From assembly GCA_002692855.1 (NCBI GenBank), contig NZMJ01000036.1:40058-84607 (forward strand): 44,550 nucleotides of DNA, given 5' to 3'. A model generated the notes under the pieces. The model had not been told where the DNA came from and made no database searches. It saw only the letters and a program-made list of their open reading frames with translations. The position numbers and the translations under genes were made by a program. This document shows positions 7,144 through 16,405 of the stretch, one piece after another. Within the stretch, counting starts at the first letter, position 1. Each line of letters begins with the position of its first letter. The DNA is from Maricaulis sp. (GTDB taxonomy: Bacteria; Pseudomonadota; Alphaproteobacteria; Caulobacterales; Maricaulaceae).

Positions 7144-7209
7144 GAACCTGCGGACTGCCGGCGCGGCGCCCCTCCCCTTCGCGCCAGACCGGCAGCCCCA
7201 GGCAGGTTC
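7144..7209 (+). other. Long intra-operon hairpin
   Basis: GAACCTGC (7144-7151) pairs with GCAGGTTC (7202-7209), and inside it TGCCGG (7156-7161) pairs with CCGGCA (7189-7194), with more GC-rich pairing possible in the loop. It fills nearly all of the gap between the small peptide and the DUF2975 gene. Possible roles are an mRNA stability element, an attenuator without a T-tract or a translational control element. Confidence 0.45.
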
Positions 7210-7224
7210 AATCGGGGGTAAGGC

Positions 7225-7776
7225 ATGACACGAACGAGGCGGGTATCGCTGGTTGCGATCCTGAAATGGGCGCTCGATATCGCCTGGTATGTGTTGTGGG
7301 CCTTGCTGGTTCTCACCGCGATCGCCACAGCCGGCATGCTGGGGCTCGCCCTGATCGACTTTGTCGGGCTGGTGCCCGAGGCGCTCAACCGGTTGCCCGA
7401 CTGGATTGGCCGCTATCACGGAATTTTGCTGCCGCTCTTTGTCCTCGAGATCATCGTCCTGATGATCATCACGGACCGTCTGCGGCGGATGTTCGCAACG
7501 CTGATCGCGGGCGACCCTTTCGTTCCGGAGAATGCCGGACACTTGCGGGTCATTGCCGTCGCGATCGGGGTGTACCAGCTGGTCGCCTACGCCGCCCAAG
7601 GCGTTCTGGCGATGGCGCTGACACTCTTCGGCCAGCCTGTTGAGGGTGGTGTCGAGCTCAGTGTGAACCTCGATTTGAATTTGGGAGCCTGGTTCGCGGT
7701 TGTCGCGCTTCTGGTCCTCTCTGAAGTGTTCCGGGAAGGCGCGCGAATGCGCCAGGAACAGAAGCTGACAATTTAG
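7225..7776 (+). CDS. DUF2975 integral membrane protein
   Basis: 183 residues with four predicted membrane helices: about 15-48 (ALDIAWYVLWALLVLTAIA...), 66-84 (ILLPLFVLEIIVLMIIT), 108-135 and 153-170. The family hallmark is the loop ATLIAGDPFVPENAGHLRVI near residues 91-110, a DPF..EN..HLR pattern typical of DUF2975 proteins. A good Shine-Dalgarno (GGGGGTAAGG) precedes ATG 7225. Biochemical function is unknown; the family is almost always encoded next to a YozG-type HTH protein, as here (12-base gap). I infer a membrane partner or sensor for that regulator. Confidence 0.85.
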   Translation: MTRTRRVSLVAILKWALDIAWYVLWALLVLTAIATAGMLGLALIDFVGLVPEALNRLPDWIGRYHGILLPLFVLEIIVLMIITDRLRRMFATLIAGDPFVPENAGHLRVIAVAIGVYQLVAYAAQGVLAMALTLFGQPVEGGVELSVNLDLNLGAWFAVVALLVLSEVFREGARMRQEQKLTI

Positions 7777-7788
7777 GGAGGCGCGATC

Positions 7789-8022
7789 ATGGCCATTCGC
7801 GTCACCCTGGACCGGATGCTTCTCGAACGCCGCATGTCGCTCACCGAGCTATGCGACCGGGTCGGGATCACAATGGCAAACCTGTCGATTCTGAAGACAG
7901 GCAAGGCCAAGGCGGTGCGCTTCTCCACGCTGGAGGCACTCTGCCGCGAACTGAAATGCCAGCCGGGCGATCTTCTGAGCTTTGACGAGTCGGAAGATGG
8001 TTCGGACGAAAACGACGGTTAG
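7789..8022 (+). CDS. YozG-type Cro/CI helix-turn-helix regulator
   Basis: 77-residue DNA-binding protein, nearly all HTH domain: LDRMLLERRMSLTELCDRVG (helices 1-2), ITMANLSILKTGKAKAVRFS (recognition helix and turn), TLEALCRELKCQPGDLL (helices 4-5), then an acidic tail DESEDGSDENDG. The LS.LK.GK.KA.RF.TLEA.C pattern is characteristic of the HTH_26/YozG subfamily paired with DUF2975 proteins. GGGAGG precedes the ATG. I infer that it binds the TATCG palindromes at 6852-6932 and controls its own operon. Confidence 0.87.
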   Translation: MAIRVTLDRMLLERRMSLTELCDRVGITMANLSILKTGKAKAVRFSTLEALCRELKCQPGDLLSFDESEDGSDENDG

Positions 8023-8034
8023 TCGTCGTCAGGC

Positions 8035-8067
8035 AAGGAAAAGCCCCGCATCGCTGTGAGGCGGGGC
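8035..8067 (-). terminator. Intrinsic terminator of rph (minus strand)
   Basis: Read on the minus strand, GCCCCGC (8067-8061) pairs with GCGGGGC (8049-8043) over an 11-base loop and is followed directly by TTTTCCTT (8042-8035). It lies about 115 bases after the rph stop and faces the plus-strand HTH gene. On the plus strand the hairpin has no T-tract, so it mainly serves rph. Confidence 0.65.
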
Positions 8068-8180
8068 CTTGTGAGAGGCGGCGGGGGCGGGCCTGTACGG
8101 TCCTAGCCCCTTCCCAAAGTGAGAGCCGGACGGGCCATTTTCAGCCCCCCAGCGCGCTCCCGCCGCCTTTCAACACTTTT

Positions 8181-8891
8181 CTACACCACGCTTTTCTGGA
8201 TGTCACAGAGTTCGGCAACGCCTTTCTTGGCGAGGGCGAACAGATCCGTGAATGCCGCTTCGGGGATCGGCTTGTCTTCGGCTGTCGCCTGGATCTCGAC
8301 AATCCCGCCGGCCGAAGTCAGCACGAAGTTGGCGTCCGCATCCGCGTCGCGGTCTTCTTCGTAGCAAAGGTCGAGGCGGGGCTCGCCGCCGATCACGCCG
8401 CACGAAATCGCCGCGATCTGTCCGAAGACCGGATCGGCCTTCAGCACCTCTTCCTCGGTCAGCCAGCCCACCGCCTGCTTCAGCGCCACCCAGGCACCGG
8501 TGATGGCCGCGGTGCGCGTGCCGCCATCGGCCTGGATCACGTCGCAATCGACGGTGATCTGGCGTTCGCCCAGCACCCGCAGATCGACGACCGCGCGCAG
8601 CGAACGGCCGATCAGCCGCTGGATTTCCTGTGTCCGGCCCGATTGCTTGCCCGCCGCCGCCTCGCGGCGGCCGCGCGTATGCGTCGCCCGCGGCAGCATG
8701 CCGTACTCCGCGGTCACCCAGCCCTTGCCCTGACCGCGCAGCCATGGCGGGATGTTTTCCTCGACCGACGCCGTGCACAGCACGTGGGTATTGCCGAACT
8801 TCGCGAGGCAGGAGCCCTCGGCATAGGGCGACACGCCCGTGATCAGTTCCACGGGGCGCAGAATGTCGGCAGTCCGTCCGTCGGGGCGCAT
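8181..8891 (-). CDS. rph: Ribonuclease PH
   Basis: Phosphorolytic 3'-5' exoribonuclease that trims tRNA and other RNA 3' ends; active as a hexamer. The 236 residues match the family length and cover the whole RNase PH fold: [19 protein letters not shown] at the start, [52 protein letters not shown] (catalytic/phosphate region), and [18 protein letters not shown]. Divergent from hrcA over 121 bases, an arrangement common in Alphaproteobacteria. It normally heads an rph-rdgB-hemW run; here it ends at its own terminator. Confidence 0.96.
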   Translation of the reverse strand: MRPDGRTADILRPVELITGVSPYAEGSCLAKFGNTHVLCTASVEENIPPWLRGQGKGWVTAEYGMLPRATHTRGRREAAAGKQSGRTQEIQRLIGRSLRAVVDLRVLGERQITVDCDVIQADGGTRTAAITGAWVALKQAVGWLTEEEVLKADPVFGQIAAISCGVIGGEPRLDLCYEEDRDADADANFVLTSAGGIVEIQATAEDKPIPEAAFTDLFALAKKGVAELCDIQKSVV

Positions 8892-9012
8892 GAAGTCCTC
8901 ACTCTTGGTTGGTGTTGCGCGGGCTTAACCGCGACGGGCGGCGCGGTAAAGCCGCGACGCCGCCGGCGCATGATTGCGCCTGCGCCCGCTTCATCCTAAT
9001 TCATCTCTCGCC

Positions 9013-10083
9013 ATGAGCGACTTCGCCCGCCCCGCACCGACCTTGTCCGACCTTGACGCCCGCTCGCGTGCAATCTTCCGCGACCTGGTCGAAACCTATC
9101 TCAACACCGGCGAACCGGTCGGATCGCGCACCCTGTCGCGGATTGAAGGCGTCAGCCTGTCGCCGGCCTCGATCCGCAACACGATGGCCGACCTTGCCGA
9201 ACTGGGCCTGCTGTCCGCACCGCATCAGAGCGCGGGGCGCATGCCGACCCATGCGGGCCTGCGACTCTTCGTCGACGGCCTGTTGCAGATCGGCGAGCTG
9301 ACCGGCGACGAGCGCCGCGACATCGAGGGCCGCATGGCGGGCACGGGCAAGTCGATGCCCGACCTGCTGAGTGAAGCCTCCTCGCTGCTGGGCGGGCTGG
9401 CGGGCGGTGCCGGGCTGGTGCTCGCACCGGCACGGGAAGCACCGCTCAAACACGTCGAATTCGTCCCCGTCTCGGCGCACGAAACCCTAGCGGTCATGGT
9501 GTTTGCCGATGGCAGCGTCGAAAATCGCCTGATGTCGGCACCCGATGGCCTGCCGACATCGGCCCTGGTCGAGGCAGGCAATTTCCTGTCGGCGCGCCTG
9601 AAAGGCCGGACCCTCAGCGAGGCGCGCGAGGACATCCGCGCCGAGATCGCCGACCGGCGCGCCCAGCTGGACGAGACGGCGAGCCGTCTCGTCGAGAACG
9701 GGCTTGCCGACTGGTCGGGCGGTGAGGAGCGCAATCTGATCGTGCGCGGCCGGGCGCGGCTTCTGGACAATTTGCAGGCTGCCGAGGATCTCGAACGCAT
9801 CCGGATGCTGTTTGATGATCTGGAGCGCAAGGAGGGCCTGATTGCCCTTCTGGACAAGGCGCGCGAGGGGCAGGGCGTACGAATCTTCATTGGGGCCGAG
9901 AACCCGATTTTCTCGCTCTCGGGTTCCAGCGTGATCGTCGCTCCCTATATGAACGAAGACCGCCGCATCGTCGGTGCGCTGGGCGTCATCGGCCCGACGC
10001 GCCTGAACTATGCCCGGGTCATTCCGCTGGTGGATTATACCGCCCGCGTGGTGGGCCGGATGTTTGAAAAGCCGCGCGGCTGA
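9013..10083 (+). CDS. hrcA: Heat-inducible transcription repressor HrcA
   Basis: 356-residue repressor of class I heat-shock operons, which acts at CIRCE operators and needs GroE for activity. The winged-helix N-terminus carries [30 protein letters not shown] and [16 protein letters not shown] (residues about 38-95); the rest is the GAF-like and inserted dimerisation region. ATG 9013 gives the expected N-terminus [18 protein letters not shown]; an in-frame extension to 8974 looks like leader. The ribosome-binding site is weak. I found no CIRCE sequence in the upstream 121 bases, so autoregulation is not supported here. Confidence 0.95.
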   Translation: MSDFARPAPTLSDLDARSRAIFRDLVETYLNTGEPVGSRTLSRIEGVSLSPASIRNTMADLAELGLLSAPHQSAGRMPTHAGLRLFVDGLLQIGELTGDERRDIEGRMAGTGKSMPDLLSEASSLLGGLAGGAGLVLAPAREAPLKHVEFVPVSAHETLAVMVFADGSVENRLMSAPDGLPTSALVEAGNFLSARLKGRTLSEAREDIRAEIADRRAQLDETASRLVENGLADWSGGEERNLIVRGRARLLDNLQAAEDLERIRMLFDDLERKEGLIALLDKAREGQGVRIFIGAENPIFSLSGSSVIVAPYMNEDRRIVGALGVIGPTRLNYARVIPLVDYTARVVGRMFEKPRG

Positions 10084-10127
10084 ACCCCGCGCTCGACATA
10101 GACTCAAGGACGCCAGACAAGACGCCC

Positions 10128-10724
10128 ATGACCGATAACAAAGACATGCCCGAAACCGGGAACGCCGAAGCCGCTGCGAATGACGCACAGGCAGACGAGG
10201 CCGAAATCACCGCCGAACAGGCCATCGACGCGCTCCAGACCGAGTTGGAAGAGGCGCGGGAGAAAACCCTGCGCGCCCTCGCCGACGCCCAGAACACGCG
10301 CCGTCGTGCGGAAAAGGAAATCGCCGACGCGCGCCGCTATGCCGTTACCGGCTTTGCCGGCGATCTGCTGGCCGTGGCCGACAATTTGTCACGCGCCCTC
10401 GACGTTGCCCGCCAGGGCGAGCTTGAAGGCCCGGCCAAGACCCTGGTTGATGGGGTCGCCATGACCGAGCGCACCCTGCTGACGGCGTTTGAACGCCACG
10501 GCGTCAAGAAAATCGACCCCCAGCCGGGCGATCCCTTCGATCCGAACCTGCATCAGGCCACCGCGCAGTTCCCGTCAGAGCACGCATCCGGTGCGATCGC
10601 GGCGGTCATGGCGCCGGGCTATGCCATCGGTGACCGCACGCTGCGGGCCGCCATGGTCGCGGTCTCCTCAGGTCAGGCCGAGGGCGGCCAGACCTCCGGC
10701 GGCAGCGTGGATGTAGAGGCGTGA
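10128..10724 (+). CDS. grpE: Nucleotide exchange factor GrpE
   Basis: 198-residue DnaK cochaperone that releases ADP. Acidic, Ala-rich N-terminus, then the long coiled-coil (LQTELEEAREKTLRALADAQ, NTRRRAEKEIADARRYA, residues about 37-75) and the beta-domain with GVKKIDPQPGDPFDPNLHQA and the end signature GYAIGDRTLRAAMVAVS. Forty-four bases after hrcA on the same strand, the classical hrcA-grpE pair. A large palindromic repeat follows directly and probably ends the transcript. Confidence 0.96.
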   Translation: MTDNKDMPETGNAEAAANDAQADEAEITAEQAIDALQTELEEAREKTLRALADAQNTRRRAEKEIADARRYAVTGFAGDLLAVADNLSRALDVARQGELEGPAKTLVDGVAMTERTLLTAFERHGVKKIDPQPGDPFDPNLHQATAQFPSEHASGAIAAVMAPGYAIGDRTLRAAMVAVSSGQAEGGQTSGGSVDVEA

Positions 10725-10733
10725 CCCCCTCTT

Positions 10734-10850
10734 CCCTCCCCTTGAGGGGGAGGGATGCGAGCGGCTTGCGCCAGCAAGACGGCATCGGGGTGGGGTGTCG
10801 GTTCGTCTAACACCCCCACCCCGGCCGGCTGACGCTCGCACATCCTCCCC
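10734..10850. repeat. Large GC-rich palindromic repeat
   Basis: About 117 bases with nested inverted repeats: CCCTCCCC (10734-10741) with GGGGAGGG (10747-10754); GGGATGCGAGCG with the CGCTCGCACATCC region (near 10833-10846); and GGGGTGGGGTGT (10787-10798) with ACACCCCCACCCC (near 10810-10822). It fills the grpE-glnD gap. It looks like an interspersed REP/BIME-like element and might also work as a transcription barrier. It is similar in style to the element at 38620-38720. Confidence 0.75.
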
Positions 10851-10888
10851 GTTTCCCTTTGCCGCGGCGCAGCCTAGTCTCCCGCGCG

Positions 10889-13717
10889 ATGTCGGTCGCT
10901 GCCCTCCCCCTTTCGCTTGATGGCCTGCGCCTGCGGGCGGAGATCGCTGCGGCATTGGGCACGGGAGGCTGGAGCGACCCTGCCGCAAGGCTCGCGGCGC
11001 TGGCGCATCTGAAAGCCGCGGTGTCACAGGGACGCGACGCCGCATTCGCAAGGCTTGAAGGCGATTCCGGCGGGCTTGAAGCCGCCCGCTTCCTGGCCCA
11101 TGCGACGGATGCCGCGCTCGAAACCCTGTTCGCCGTTCTGGAAATCCACAACCCGGATGGCGCCGCTGAAGTCAGCCTGTGTGCGATTGGCGGATACGGC
11201 GCGGGCGAACTGGCACCCTCTTCGGACATCGACCTGCTCTTCCTCAAGAGCGATGACGCCGGGGAGGCCGCCGACGCCTTCATTTCCGACCTGGTCTACG
11301 GCCTGTGGGACATGGGGCTGATCGTCGGCGGTGCAGCGGCGCGCACCACTGCCGAGACCCTGGAACTGGCCCGCGAGAATGTGTCCGAGCGCACGTCCTT
11401 GTTGTCGCTGCGCAATCTCGCCGGTGATGGCCGCCTGGCGTTCGATCTTGAAGACAAGCTGCGCGCCGAGGCCGAGGAGGCCGGGCATGCCGGTTTCGTC
11501 GAGGCCAAGCTGGTCGAGCGCGACAACCGGATCGCGCGGTCCGGCCGCTCGCGCTACACGGTCGAACCCAACATCAAGGATTCCAAGGGCGGACTGCGCG
11601 ACCTGCAATTGATGCGCTGGCTGGCGCAATTCCTCTATGGGCAGGATGCCTTCGAACGCTGGGTCGCCGCGGGTCTTCTTACGGTCAACGATGTCGAGCG
11701 GTATTTGCGGGCTGCCGATTTCCTGTGGACGGTGCGGTTTCACCTCCATGCCCTGACCGAGGGCAAGGATGACCGGCTCACATTCGACCTTCAGCCCGAA
11801 ATTGCCTCCCGCATGGGGTATCAGGACGCCGAAAACGAGAATGCGGTCGAGCGCTTCATGCGCCGCTATTTCCTGACGGCGATGGATGTCGGGTCGCTGA
11901 CCCGGCTGGTCTGCGCCAAGCTGGAAGCCGATGCGCGCAAGTCCCGGCCGCGCGGCCTCGCGCGCTTCCTGCCTGAAACCGATGGCGGACCGGGCGTGCT
12001 GCCGGGAGACGCCTTTATCCTGCGCGATGGCCGGATCGACTTCGCCGACGTCAAGCGCATTGATTCCGATCCGGTGCTGATGATGCGCCTGTTTGAAGTC
12101 GCCGCGAAGCACGGCGCAGACCTTCACCCCGATGCGATGGCGGCCATTGGCCGTTCCTTGCGGCTGGTCGATGATGCCTTCCGCGCCGACAGCCGCGCGG
12201 CGCGCAGCTTCTTTGCAACCCTGCTGGATTCGTCGGAGCCGCAACTGGTGCTGCGCCTGATGACCGAGGCGGGTCTCCTGGGCCGCTATATTCCCGAATT
12301 CGGGGACATCGTCGCCCGCACCCAGTTCAACATGTATCACCGCTATACGGTCGACGAGCACACGCTGCGGGCGCTCGCCTGGCTGCGGTCGATCGAAAAA
12401 GGGGACCAGGCCGAGGAACACCCGCTGGCGAGCCGGATTGTCGGCAAGCTCAAGAACCGGCGGGCACTTCATCTCGCCGTCCTGCTTCACGACACCGGCA
12501 AGGGGCATGGCGACCAGTGCGAGGACGGGGCAATCCGTGCCGCAGACGCCTGCACCCGGCTGGGCTTGCCCGAGGACGAGGTGGCATTGGTGGCCTGGCT
12601 GGTGCGTTCGCATCTGACCATGAGCGACACGGCCCAGCGCCGTGACATCGGCGACCCCAAGACAATCATCGACTTCGCTCGCCTGGTGGGCACGACCGAG
12701 CGTCTCGGCCTGCTGCTCCTCCTGACGGCCGTGGACATACGCGCCGTCGGCGAAGGCATCTGGAATGGCTGGAAGGCCCAGCTTCTGCGCGACCTTTATT
12801 CCGCGACCGAGGCCGTGCTGGCCGACGGGCATACCATTGATGCCAGCGCCGACGAGGCCGAGGCCCGCAACCGGCTGAACAGCAAGGCGGACCTGGCCCG
12901 CACCCAGCTGATCGCGCAGATGGCCCGTTTCGATGCCGATTTCGCGCGTCAGTGGGCCAGCGACCTGCCGGGGTCCTATTGGCTGGTCTTCGGGCCGGAA
13001 GACCGCTTGCGTCACGCTCATTTCGCCCGCGCCGCCCGGCGCATGGGCCGCGAGACCTCGGTGGCCATTCGCGTGGATCGCCGCCGCGCCGCCACCGAAG
13101 TCCTGGTCCATGCCCCCGATCGCGACCGCCTGTTTTCGGACATCGCGGCGGCTTTGTCCGACGCCGGCGCCAACATCATCGCGGCCCATGTCGACACGAC
13201 AAAGGCCGGGGACGCCTTTGATGTGTTCATGGTGCAGGAAGAATCCGGCGGTCCATACGGCCTCAACCGGCCGCGCGCACGCGATGCCTTGCAGGAACGT
13301 GTCTTCCGCGCCGCCTGCGGAGAACCGGCGCGTCCCGCCTTGCGCGGTCAGCACGGGTTGAAACGGCGTGCCGCCGCGTTCACCGTGCCGTCCACCGTCG
13401 AGTTTGACGACACCGCCTCTGAAAGCGCCACCGTGATCGAGGCATCGGGCCGTGACCGGCCCGGCCTGCTGTCCGAACTGGCGCGGGCGCTGGCAGACGC
13501 CGGCCTGTCGCTTCAGGCCGCGCGCATTGATGGATATGGCGAACGCGCCGTGGACGCCTTCTACATCCTCAAAAAAGGCGCAAAGCTGACCGATGAGACC
13601 GACCGCACACAGGTCCGTGAGGCCCTGCTCGCCATTCTGGGGGAAGAAGAAGCACAATGGGCCGAGGAAGCACGTTCACGCGGACTGACGCGCGCCCGCG
13701 CCAGTACCGGACGATAG
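10889..13717 (+). CDS. glnD: Bifunctional uridylyltransferase/uridylyl-removing enzyme
   Basis: Nitrogen sensor that adds UMP to PII proteins when glutamine is low and removes it when glutamine is high. 942 residues in the standard order: nucleotidyltransferase with GGYGAGELAPSSDIDLLFL (about residues 100-118), helical linker with VEPNIKDSKGGLRDLQ, HD hydrolase with HTLRALAWL and LAVLLHDTGKGHGDQ (about 490-545), and two C-terminal ACT domains (about 725-805 and 850-930) that bind glutamine. Start ATG 10889 gives MSVAALPLSLDGLRLRAEIA; the ribosome-binding site is weak, and an in-frame TTG at 10859 is less likely. It begins 39 bases beyond the repeat. murJ follows seven bases after the stop. 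Confidence 0.96.
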   Translation: MSVAALPLSLDGLRLRAEIAAALGTGGWSDPAARLAALAHLKAAVSQGRDAAFARLEGDSGGLEAARFLAHATDAALETLFAVLEIHNPDGAAEVSLCAIGGYGAGELAPSSDIDLLFLKSDDAGEAADAFISDLVYGLWDMGLIVGGAAARTTAETLELARENVSERTSLLSLRNLAGDGRLAFDLEDKLRAEAEEAGHAGFVEAKLVERDNRIARSGRSRYTVEPNIKDSKGGLRDLQLMRWLAQFLYGQDAFERWVAAGLLTVNDVERYLRAADFLWTVRFHLHALTEGKDDRLTFDLQPEIASRMGYQDAENENAVERFMRRYFLTAMDVGSLTRLVCAKLEADARKSRPRGLARFLPETDGGPGVLPGDAFILRDGRIDFADVKRIDSDPVLMMRLFEVAAKHGADLHPDAMAAIGRSLRLVDDAFRADSRAARSFFATLLDSSEPQLVLRLMTEAGLLGRYIPEFGDIVARTQFNMYHRYTVDEHTLRALAWLRSIEKGDQAEEHPLASRIVGKLKNRRALHLAVLLHDTGKGHGDQCEDGAIRAADACTRLGLPEDEVALVAWLVRSHLTMSDTAQRRDIGDPKTIIDFARLVGTTERLGLLLLLTAVDIRAVGEGIWNGWKAQLLRDLYSATEAVLADGHTIDASADEAEARNRLNSKADLARTQLIAQMARFDADFARQWASDLPGSYWLVFGPEDRLRHAHFARAARRMGRETSVAIRVDRRRAATEVLVHAPDRDRLFSDIAAALSDAGANIIAAHVDTTKAGDAFDVFMVQEESGGPYGLNRPRARDALQERVFRAACGEPARPALRGQHGLKRRAAAFTVPSTVEFDDTASESATVIEASGRDRPGLLSELARALADAGLSLQAARIDGYGERAVDAFYILKKGAKLTDETDRTQVREALLAILGEEEAQWAEEARSRGLTRARASTGR

Positions 13718-13724
13718 ACGCCTG

Positions 13725-15269
13725 ATGCGCCTGCTCCGCTCCTCCGCCATTGTCGGCGTCTTCACGCTGGCCAGCCGTCTTCTGGGCTTTGTCCGCGAAA
13801 TCCTGCTGGCTGCGGCCATCGGGGCCGGACCTATCGCCGACGCCTTCTTCACAGCCTTCCAGTTTCCCAACCTGTTCCGGCGGGTCTTTGCCGAGGGCGC
13901 CTTCAACTCGGCCTTTGTGCCGCTTTATGCGGGGCGCGTGGAATCCGAAGGCGAGGCCGAGGCGCGCGCCTTCGCACGCGATGTCCTGTCGGTACTCGTC
14001 ACCTTCATGTTCGTCTTCGTCATCATCGCCCAGATCGCGATGCCCTGGCTGATGTATGCGCTCGGACCCGGCTTTGTCGGCGAGCCTGACCTGTTCTCGA
14101 CCGCCGTTCTGCTGACGCAGATCACGATGCCTTATCTGTTGATGATGTCGCTTTCGGCAATGCTCAGCGGCATTCTCAACTCGCACGAGAAATTCGCGGC
14201 CGCTGCAGCTGCGCCCGTCCTGTTGAACCTGATCCTGATTGGCATCCTGTGGTTTGGTGACGCCCCGGCCGAAACCATGGTGCTTTGGCTGTCCATCGGC
14301 ATCACCGTGTCAGGAGTGGTGCAGGCCTTGTGGCTCTGGTTTGCCTGCCGCCGCACCGGAATCAAGCTCGGTTTTCGCCTGCCCCGGCTGACGCCGGGCG
14401 TGCGCCGCCTGATCGTGCTGGGTGTACCCGGTGCCCTCGCAGCCGGCGTCACGCAGATCAACATCATGGTGACCGGCTCGATTGCCACCCTCCAGGAAGG
14501 CGCCCGGTCCTGGCTCTACTATGCCGACCGTCTGTATCAGCTGCCGCTCGGCGTCATCGGGATCGCGATGGGCGTCGCCTTGCTGCCGACCCTGTCGAAG
14601 CGCCTGCGCGCCGGCGACGACACCGGCGCCTCGGACACGATGAACCGGGCGCTTGAAATCTCGATGGGCCTGACCTTGCCGTCAGCCATCGCGCTGGCCG
14701 TCATTCCCGACTTCATCATCACCGGGCTTTACCAGCGCGGGGCCTTCACGGCACTCGATGCCCAGATGGCGTCGGCGGCCCTGACCGCCTTCGCGATCGG
14801 CCTGCCGGCCTTTGTCCTGATCAAGGTGCTCTCGCCGGGCTTCTTCGCGCGCCAGGACACCGCCACGCCGATGAAGTTTGCCGCCATCGGCGTCGTCGTG
14901 AACATCGTTCTGGGTCTCGCGCTTTTCTTCTCGCCCGTGGGATTTGTCGGCCTTGCGATTGCGACGGCGACGGCAGGCTGGATCAATGCGGCGCTGCTCG
15001 GCTTTGTCCTGCATCGGCGCGGCCTCCTCGTGCTGGACGCCCGGCTGAAGTCGAAACTGGTCCGCATTGCTCTTGCCTCGGCCATCATGGGTGCGGCGGT
15101 GGCGGCGATGGCGCTTCAGCGTGACCTCGTCACCGTCTGGACGGGCGGGTCGGTGTTTCTTGCCCTTCTCGCAGTCGTGGCGGCGGGCGGTGCCATTTAC
15201 GCCGCACTGGCGCTCATCACCGGCGCGGTGAGGATCGCGGAGTTGCGGAAGGCCATGAAGCGCGGCTAA
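13725..15269 (+). CDS. murJ: Lipid II flippase MurJ
   Basis: 514-residue inner-membrane MOP-superfamily flippase that moves lipid II to the periplasm for peptidoglycan assembly. Family features: N-terminal LASRLLGFVREILLAAAIGAG, FFTAFQFPNLFRRVFAEGAF (residues about 44-63), GPADAF-type first loop, and about 14 hydrophobic helices down to the C-terminus. SWLYYADRLYQLPLGVIGIA near residue 265 is a conserved MurJ stretch. It directly follows glnD, as in many Alphaproteobacteria, and probably shares its transcript. Confidence 0.96.
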   Translation: MRLLRSSAIVGVFTLASRLLGFVREILLAAAIGAGPIADAFFTAFQFPNLFRRVFAEGAFNSAFVPLYAGRVESEGEAEARAFARDVLSVLVTFMFVFVIIAQIAMPWLMYALGPGFVGEPDLFSTAVLLTQITMPYLLMMSLSAMLSGILNSHEKFAAAAAAPVLLNLILIGILWFGDAPAETMVLWLSIGITVSGVVQALWLWFACRRTGIKLGFRLPRLTPGVRRLIVLGVPGALAAGVTQINIMVTGSIATLQEGARSWLYYADRLYQLPLGVIGIAMGVALLPTLSKRLRAGDDTGASDTMNRALEISMGLTLPSAIALAVIPDFIITGLYQRGAFTALDAQMASAALTAFAIGLPAFVLIKVLSPGFFARQDTATPMKFAAIGVVVNIVLGLALFFSPVGFVGLAIATATAGWINAALLGFVLHRRGLLVLDARLKSKLVRIALASAIMGAAVAAMALQRDLVTVWTGGSVFLALLAVVAAGGAIYAALALITGAVRIAELRKAMKRG

Positions 15270-15308
15270 ACCCCGCTGAACCCTGTCTCCCGCAAAAGAG
15301 TGCTCTTC

Positions 15309-16337
15309 ATGACTGACGCGCCCGCCTATTCCGGCCCCGAACGCATCCTGTCCGGCATGCAGCCGACCGGGAACCTGCATCTCGGCAATTATCTCGGCGC
15401 GCTCGTGAACTGGGTGAAGCTGCAGGAGCGCGGCGCGGAGTGCTTTTATTGCGCGGTCGACATGCACGCCATCACCATGCCGCACGACCCGGCTGCTCTG
15501 TCCGGTCAGGTGCGCTCGGTGGCCGCGGCCTACATGGCCGCAGGTCTCGATCCCAAGCGGTCCTCCATCTTCGCGCAGAGCGCGGTTCCCGCACACGCCG
15601 AACTCGCCTGGATCCTGCAATGCGTTGCCCGCCTGGGGTGGATGGAGCGCATGACCCAGTTCAAGGACAAGACCGGGTCCGACCGCGAACGCGCCAGCGT
15701 CGGCATCTTCACCTATCCCGTGCTGATGGCCGCCGATATCCTGGTCTACAAGGCAACCCACGTCCCGGTGGGCGATGACCAGAAGCAGCATCTTGAACTC
15801 GCCCGCGACATCGCGGCCCGCTTCATGCGCGATTATGACTGCGAGGGTTTCTGGCCTCTGCCCGAACCCATCATCGAGGGCGCGGGCACGCGGATCATGT
15901 CGCTGAAAGATGGCTCGAAGAAGATGTCGAAGTCGGACCCGTCCGACCTGTCGCGGATCAACCTCACCGACGACGCCGACACGATCGCGAAGAAGATCAA
16001 GAAGGCCAAGACCGACCCCGAGCCACTGCCGGAGTCCGTCGACGGTCTCGCGGCCCGCCCCGAGGCGAACAATCTTGTCGGCATTTACGCGGCCCTGAAT
16101 GGCACCTCGAAGAACGACGTGATCGCCGAGTATGGCGGTCAGGGGTTCGGCGCCTTCAAGCCGGCCCTCGCCGAACTGGCCGTGGCCAAGCTGGCGCCGG
16201 TGGTCGATGAGTATAATCGCCTGATGAACGACCCGGCCGAGATCGACCGTATCCTGCAGGCCGGTGCCGACCGTGCCCGCGAAGTGTCCGCGCCGGGTCT
16301 GGCCGAAGCCAAGCGATTGGTCGGCTTCTGGGGCTAG
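15309..16337 (+). CDS. trpS: Tryptophanyl-tRNA synthetase
   Basis: 342-residue class I aminoacyl-tRNA synthetase that charges tRNA-Trp. The HIGH-type motif is in [17 protein letters not shown] (about residues 14-30) and the KMSKS loop is intact in [17 protein letters not shown] (about residue 206). [21 protein letters not shown] is the Trp-binding/dimer region. ATG 15309 has AAAGAG eight bases upstream; the in-frame GTG at 15300 would place that site inside the gene. Third in the glnD-murJ-trpS series. Confidence 0.96.
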   Translation: MTDAPAYSGPERILSGMQPTGNLHLGNYLGALVNWVKLQERGAECFYCAVDMHAITMPHDPAALSGQVRSVAAAYMAAGLDPKRSSIFAQSAVPAHAELAWILQCVARLGWMERMTQFKDKTGSDRERASVGIFTYPVLMAADILVYKATHVPVGDDQKQHLELARDIAARFMRDYDCEGFWPLPEPIIEGAGTRIMSLKDGSKKMSKSDPSDLSRINLTDDADTIAKKIKKAKTDPEPLPESVDGLAARPEANNLVGIYAALNGTSKNDVIAEYGGQGFGAFKPALAELAVAKLAPVVDEYNRLMNDPAEIDRILQAGADRAREVSAPGLAEAKRLVGFWG

Positions 16338-16405
16338 ACGCCGCATTTACGCCGCTGCGCGCATTCGCTAGGACATTTCCGGAAACCTGATCCCGGGAGT
16401 TGTTC

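Noticed and set aside
8892..9012. CIRCE operator between rph and hrcA
   Set aside because: I looked for TTAGCACTC-N9-GAGTGCTAA and found no acceptable match.
11024..13657. 877-codon open frame on the minus strand opposite glnD
   Set aside because: Exact antisense of a clearly identified glnD; the translation is low-complexity Gly/Arg/Gln/His-rich with no domain, as expected for the complementary frame of GC-rich coding DNA.
14682..16346. 554-codon minus-strand frame opposite murJ and trpS
   Set aside because: Antisense to identified genes and without motifs.
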